A DNA stretch of 38,818 nucleotides. It comes from Acidobacteriota bacterium. Lineage in GTDB: Bacteria > Acidobacteriota > Blastocatellia > Pyrinomonadales > Pyrinomonadaceae. Position 1 is the stretch's first letter; the number at the start of each line of letters is the position of its first letter. Both the position numbers and the translations under genes were made by a program. Under the pieces are notes generated by a model that saw nothing but the letters and a program-made list of their open reading frames with translations, ran no database searches and had not been told where the DNA came from. Location: contig QHXM01000061.1 in the NCBI GenBank assembly GCA_003222945.1, forward strand, positions 1 through 38,818. The letters are read 5' to 3'. Positions 35,667 to 38,818 of this stretch are shown piece by piece.

Positions 35667-36980
35667 ATGATTCCACGTTACACATTGCCCGAAATGGGCA
35701 CGCTCTGGTCCGAGCAGAATAAATTTCAGAAGTGGCTGGACGTGGAGATTGCCGTCTGCGAGGTTCACGCTGAGATGGGCGTGATTCCGCGCGAGGCTTT
35801 GGAAGAGATTAAGACAAAGGCAAAGTTTTTAGTCGAGCGCATCAATGAAATTGAGAAGACTACGGACCATGACGTGATAGCGTTTACGACTAACCTTGCG
35901 GAATCAATCGGCGATGCTGCGCGCTTTGTTCACTACGGCCTAACATCTTCGGATGTTGTGGACACTGCGAACGCGCTCCTGCTCAGAGACTCTTGCGACA
36001 TTCTGCTTCGGAAGATAGAAGCGTTGCTGGAAGTCTTAAAACGCCGCGCCTTCGAGTTCAAACGAACGCCGCAGATTGGGCGCACGCATGGCATTCACGC
36101 AGAGCCTACTTCGTTCGGCCTCACATTCGCGCTCTGGTACGACGAGATGCGGCGCAACCGCGCTAGACTTCAAGCGGCGCGAGAGCGAGTCGCGGTCGGC
36201 AAAATTAGCGGCGCTGTCGGCGCGTTCGCGCACCTTGACCCTGTTGTCGAAGAAAAAGTCTGCGCGCGGCTAGGGATAAAGCCTGCGCTCGTCTCAACTC
36301 AGATCATACAGCGCGACCGCTACGCTGAATATCTCTCGGTGCTCGCCATCATCGCATCATCTTTGGACAAGTTTGCGCTACAGGTTCGCCACTGGCAGCG
36401 AACGGAAGTGCGCGAGGCGCAGGAGAAATTCAAGCGCGGGCAGAAGGGATCATCTGCTATGCCGCACAAGCGCAATCCAATTCTTTCGGAGCGCATTTGC
36501 GGCATGGCGCGGACTGTTCGCGCCAACTCAATCGTCGGTCTTGAGAACGTGGCGCTGTGGCACGAGCGAGACATCTCGCACTCTTCAGCCGAGCGCATAG
36601 TCTTGCCGGATTCATCAGCCGCGCTCGATTACATGCTGCAAAAAACTGCATCGCTCCTTGATGGCCTGGTGGTCTATCCAGAACGCATGTTGGAGAACCT
36701 GAACGCTACGCGCGGCCTGGTCTTCAGCGGCCAACTCCTGCTCGCCCTGACGCAAAGCGGAGTCTCGCGCGAGACGGCCTACGAGTGGGTGCAACGCAAC
36801 GCAATGAAGGTTTGGGACGAAGGCGGCGATTTTCAAACTCTCGTCGCGGCTGACCCGGACATTCAAAAGCATCTCTCGAATGAGCAGATCAAGAAGAGTT
36901 TTTCTCTCGACACTTATCTGAGAAATGTTGACGTGGTGTTTGATAGAGTTTTTAATAACTCATTGGAGCAATCATCGTGA
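35667..36980 (+). CDS. purB: Adenylosuccinate lyase
   Basis: MIPRYTLPEMGTLWSEQNKFQKWLDVEIAVCE; signature GSSAMPHKRNPILSERICG. Confidence 0.97.
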   Translation: MIPRYTLPEMGTLWSEQNKFQKWLDVEIAVCEVHAEMGVIPREALEEIKTKAKFLVERINEIEKTTDHDVIAFTTNLAESIGDAARFVHYGLTSSDVVDTANALLLRDSCDILLRKIEALLEVLKRRAFEFKRTPQIGRTHGIHAEPTSFGLTFALWYDEMRRNRARLQAARERVAVGKISGAVGAFAHLDPVVEEKVCARLGIKPALVSTQIIQRDRYAEYLSVLAIIASSLDKFALQVRHWQRTEVREAQEKFKRGQKGSSAMPHKRNPILSERICGMARTVRANSIVGLENVALWHERDISHSSAERIVLPDSSAALDYMLQKTASLLDGLVVYPERMLENLNATRGLVFSGQLLLALTQSGVSRETAYEWVQRNAMKVWDEGGDFQTLVAADPDIQKHLSNEQIKKSFSLDTYLRNVDVVFDRVFNNSLEQSS

Positions 36981-37219
36981 AAGCCAAAGTTTACGTCACA
37001 CTGAAACCGAGCGTGCTTGACCCGCAGGGCAAGGCCATACAGCATTCCGTTGAGCTTCTGGGATTCAACGCCATAGCGGACGTGCGGCAGGGAAAATATT
37101 TCGAGATCGAGCTTGACGACAAGCTCAACGAACAGAGCGCACGCGAGTCAGCCGAGCGAATGGCGCGCGAGGTTCTGTCTAATCCTGTGATTGAAGATTA
37201 TCGCGTGGAGATTGAGTAG
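36977..37219 (+). CDS. purS: Phosphoribosylformylglycinamidine synthase subunit PurS
   Basis: 80 aa, GTG start overlapping purB stop; KAKVYVTLKPSVLDPQGKAIQHSVELLGF. Confidence 0.95.
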   Translation: MKAKVYVTLKPSVLDPQGKAIQHSVELLGFNAIADVRQGKYFEIELDDKLNEQSARESAERMAREVLSNPVIEDYRVEIE

Positions 37220-37927
37220 ATGAAATTCGGTGTCATAGTTTTTCCCGGCTCGAACTGCGACCACGATGCTTATCACGTCATCTCAAAGCACGTAGGCCAG
37301 CCCGTTGATTTCATCTGGCATCGTGACACGGACTTGAGTTCTTACGATGCTGTCATCATTCCGGGCGGCTTCTCTTACGGAGATTATCTTCGCGCAGGCG
37401 CGCTCGCTCGCTTCTCGCCCGTGATGAATTCTGTAAAAGATTTTGCGGCGCGCGGGCGTCTTGTGCTTGGCATCTGCAACGGTTTTCAGATTCTTTGCGA
37501 GGCTGGACTTCTGCCCGGCGCATTGATTCGCAACCGCGACCTGCATTTCATCTGCGAGCACATAAACATTCGGGTCGAGACGACCGAGACGGCTTTTACG
37601 AATCGGTTGAGAGCGGGGAGCGTGCTCAGTCTTCCCATTGCGCACGCTGAAGGGAATTACGTCTGCGACGACAAAACGTTAGAAGAGTTGCAGCGCGAGG
37701 ATCGTATAATCTTTCGCTACTGCGATGCGGGCGGAGAGACTACGGGCGAGGCAAACCCGAACGGCTCGCGCGACTCAATCGCCGGCATCTGCAATTCGGC
37801 GCGCAATGTGCTGGGGCTAATGCCGCATCCTGAGCGCGCGTGCGAAGACCTCTTAGGCTCTGCGGACGGCAGCGGCGTTTTCAGTTCTCTTGCGGACACG
37901 CTCGCCGCGCAGGTTTCAGTCTATTAA
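37220..37927 (+). CDS. purQ: Phosphoribosylformylglycinamidine synthase subunit PurQ
   Basis: [57 protein letters not shown]. Confidence 0.97.
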   Translation: MKFGVIVFPGSNCDHDAYHVISKHVGQPVDFIWHRDTDLSSYDAVIIPGGFSYGDYLRAGALARFSPVMNSVKDFAARGRLVLGICNGFQILCEAGLLPGALIRNRDLHFICEHINIRVETTETAFTNRLRAGSVLSLPIAHAEGNYVCDDKTLEELQREDRIIFRYCDAGGETTGEANPNGSRDSIAGICNSARNVLGLMPHPERACEDLLGSADGSGVFSSLADTLAAQVSVY

Positions 37928-37954
37928 CAAAATTTAGCAAGGTTTGGATTCACT

Positions 37955-38254
37955 ATGGAAGAAAGAAGAGAAGAGGAACGAAAGGATGTCTCGCTGGAGG
38001 TTCGCTGGGAGGGCGGCTCAGGACATCACACTGCGCGCGTGAGCGACCTGAGTTTAGGCGGTTGCTATCTTGACACTCTGGGACAGGCAGTAGTCGGCGA
38101 GGTCATTGGGATTGAGATCAGGATGCCTGACGGAAGCTGGCTGCCACTGCGCGGCACAGTTGCATTCTACAAACCCGGCATGGGCTTCAGCGTCTGCTTC
38201 ACATTTTTGACGGACGAGGAGCAGTATCAACTCTCGCAAGTCGTCAATCAATAA
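37955..38254 (+). CDS. PilZ domain-containing protein
   Basis: ERREEERKDVSLEVRWEGG...ARVSDLSLGGCYLDT, a PilZ-like RxxxR/DxSxxG arrangement. Confidence 0.85.
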   Translation: MEERREEERKDVSLEVRWEGGSGHHTARVSDLSLGGCYLDTLGQAVVGEVIGIEIRMPDGSWLPLRGTVAFYKPGMGFSVCFTFLTDEEQYQLSQVVNQ

Positions 38255-38285
38255 TCTTTTCAGTTAGAGCAAGGCGAGTCGCTCT

Positions 38286-38818
38286 ATGCGTAGATTAGCA
38301 AGACAACTGGTTTTTACTGCAACGGCTTTATCACTCTTGTGCGCGACCTCGTTGGCGCAGGAGCCAAACTTAGAACTTAATGTAAGCATCGTCAGCGAAC
38401 GCTATTGTGTTGTGAGCGAAGACTTGAATTCTCTACAGATGACGCTGCACTTACGTTACACGAACACAGGCAGCCAAAAGATAATTCTCTACAAAGGTGT
38501 GAGACTCTTCTACCAGATTTTCGTCAGCCGTAACGAGCAGGATGCTGCGGCCAGAAGATACGAGACGCGCACGACGCATTCGCGCTACTACGATCAACTG
38601 CCTGAAAAGATAGATGCGCCGAATCCTGGCAGCGTCTTCACGATCCTTTCCCCCGGAGCTTCGTATGAGACTGAGCAGACAATTGCTCTGCCTGTGGCGC
38701 GCGGCGACAAGCGCGTTGGAAATTCTATAACGGCTGGCGACCATGTACTACAGGTCTGGGTCTCAACCTGGTACGAATCCAAAAAGCTCGCTCAAGCTCT
38801 GCGCGAAAAATGGCAGCG
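38286..38818 (+). CDS. Secreted hypothetical protein, partial at window end
   Basis: Manual translation MRRLARQLVFTATALSLLCATSLAQEPNLELNVSIVSERYCVVSEDLNSLQMTLHLRYTNTGSQ..., open to window edge. Confidence 0.7.
   Translation, partial: MRRLARQLVFTATALSLLCATSLAQEPNLELNVSIVSERYCVVSEDLNSLQMTLHLRYTNTGSQKIILYKGVRLFYQIFVSRNEQDAAARRYETRTTHSRYYDQLPEKIDAPNPGSVFTILSPGASYETEQTIALPVARGDKRVGNSITAGDHVLQVWVSTWYESKKLAQALREKWQ

Overview
This 38.8 kb window looks like chromosomal DNA from an Acidobacteria-like bacterium: it has a TIGR03437-type C-terminal domain, a FecR/WP-rich secreted protein and a TonB-like barrel. It holds about 32 credible CDSs: a NUDIX-MBL fusion, VOC, a sulfite-oxidase-like molybdoenzyme, a subtilase, an FAD-oxidoreductase/GNAT fusion, a D-2-hydroxyacid dehydrogenase, a DHFR-like/WYL head-to-head pair, a GH47-like mannosidase, APC permease/aminotransferase/APC permease, HxlR and SRPBCC proteins, a signalling block (GAF histidine kinase, REC-GGDEF, NtrC-like regulator, PDZ-like/GAF/PAS histidine kinase), an M16 peptidase, an MBL hydrolase, a lipoprotein, purB-purS-purQ and PilZ. 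No tRNA, rRNA, CRISPR or transposase was seen. The signal least explained by genes is a population of intergenic hairpins. About 13 gene junctions carry long imperfect inverted repeats whose arms are reiterated short words (aaggcaaaaggtaaaag, gtcagttgtcagtagtc, cgtaaatcgtgaatcg, gaattcagaagcc, gtttcaag, gaaggatgaggg, ccacagagg, gcgaaacacgc, gattgcgga and others). Some words recur exactly at distant loci: a 17-mer at three loci and a 19-mer at two. There is also a 21-bp tandem array with strand switching (about 15548-15863) and two compound palindromic elements (about 12920-13043 and 17325-17488). One hairpin appears to have been exapted as the lipoprotein signal peptide of a gene. Other notable points are a receiver domain with Asp to Tyr at the phospho-acceptor position, and an apparent deletion junction that removes the N-termini of two divergent genes. 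All calls come from reading the sequence and the supplied translations; no database searches were run.
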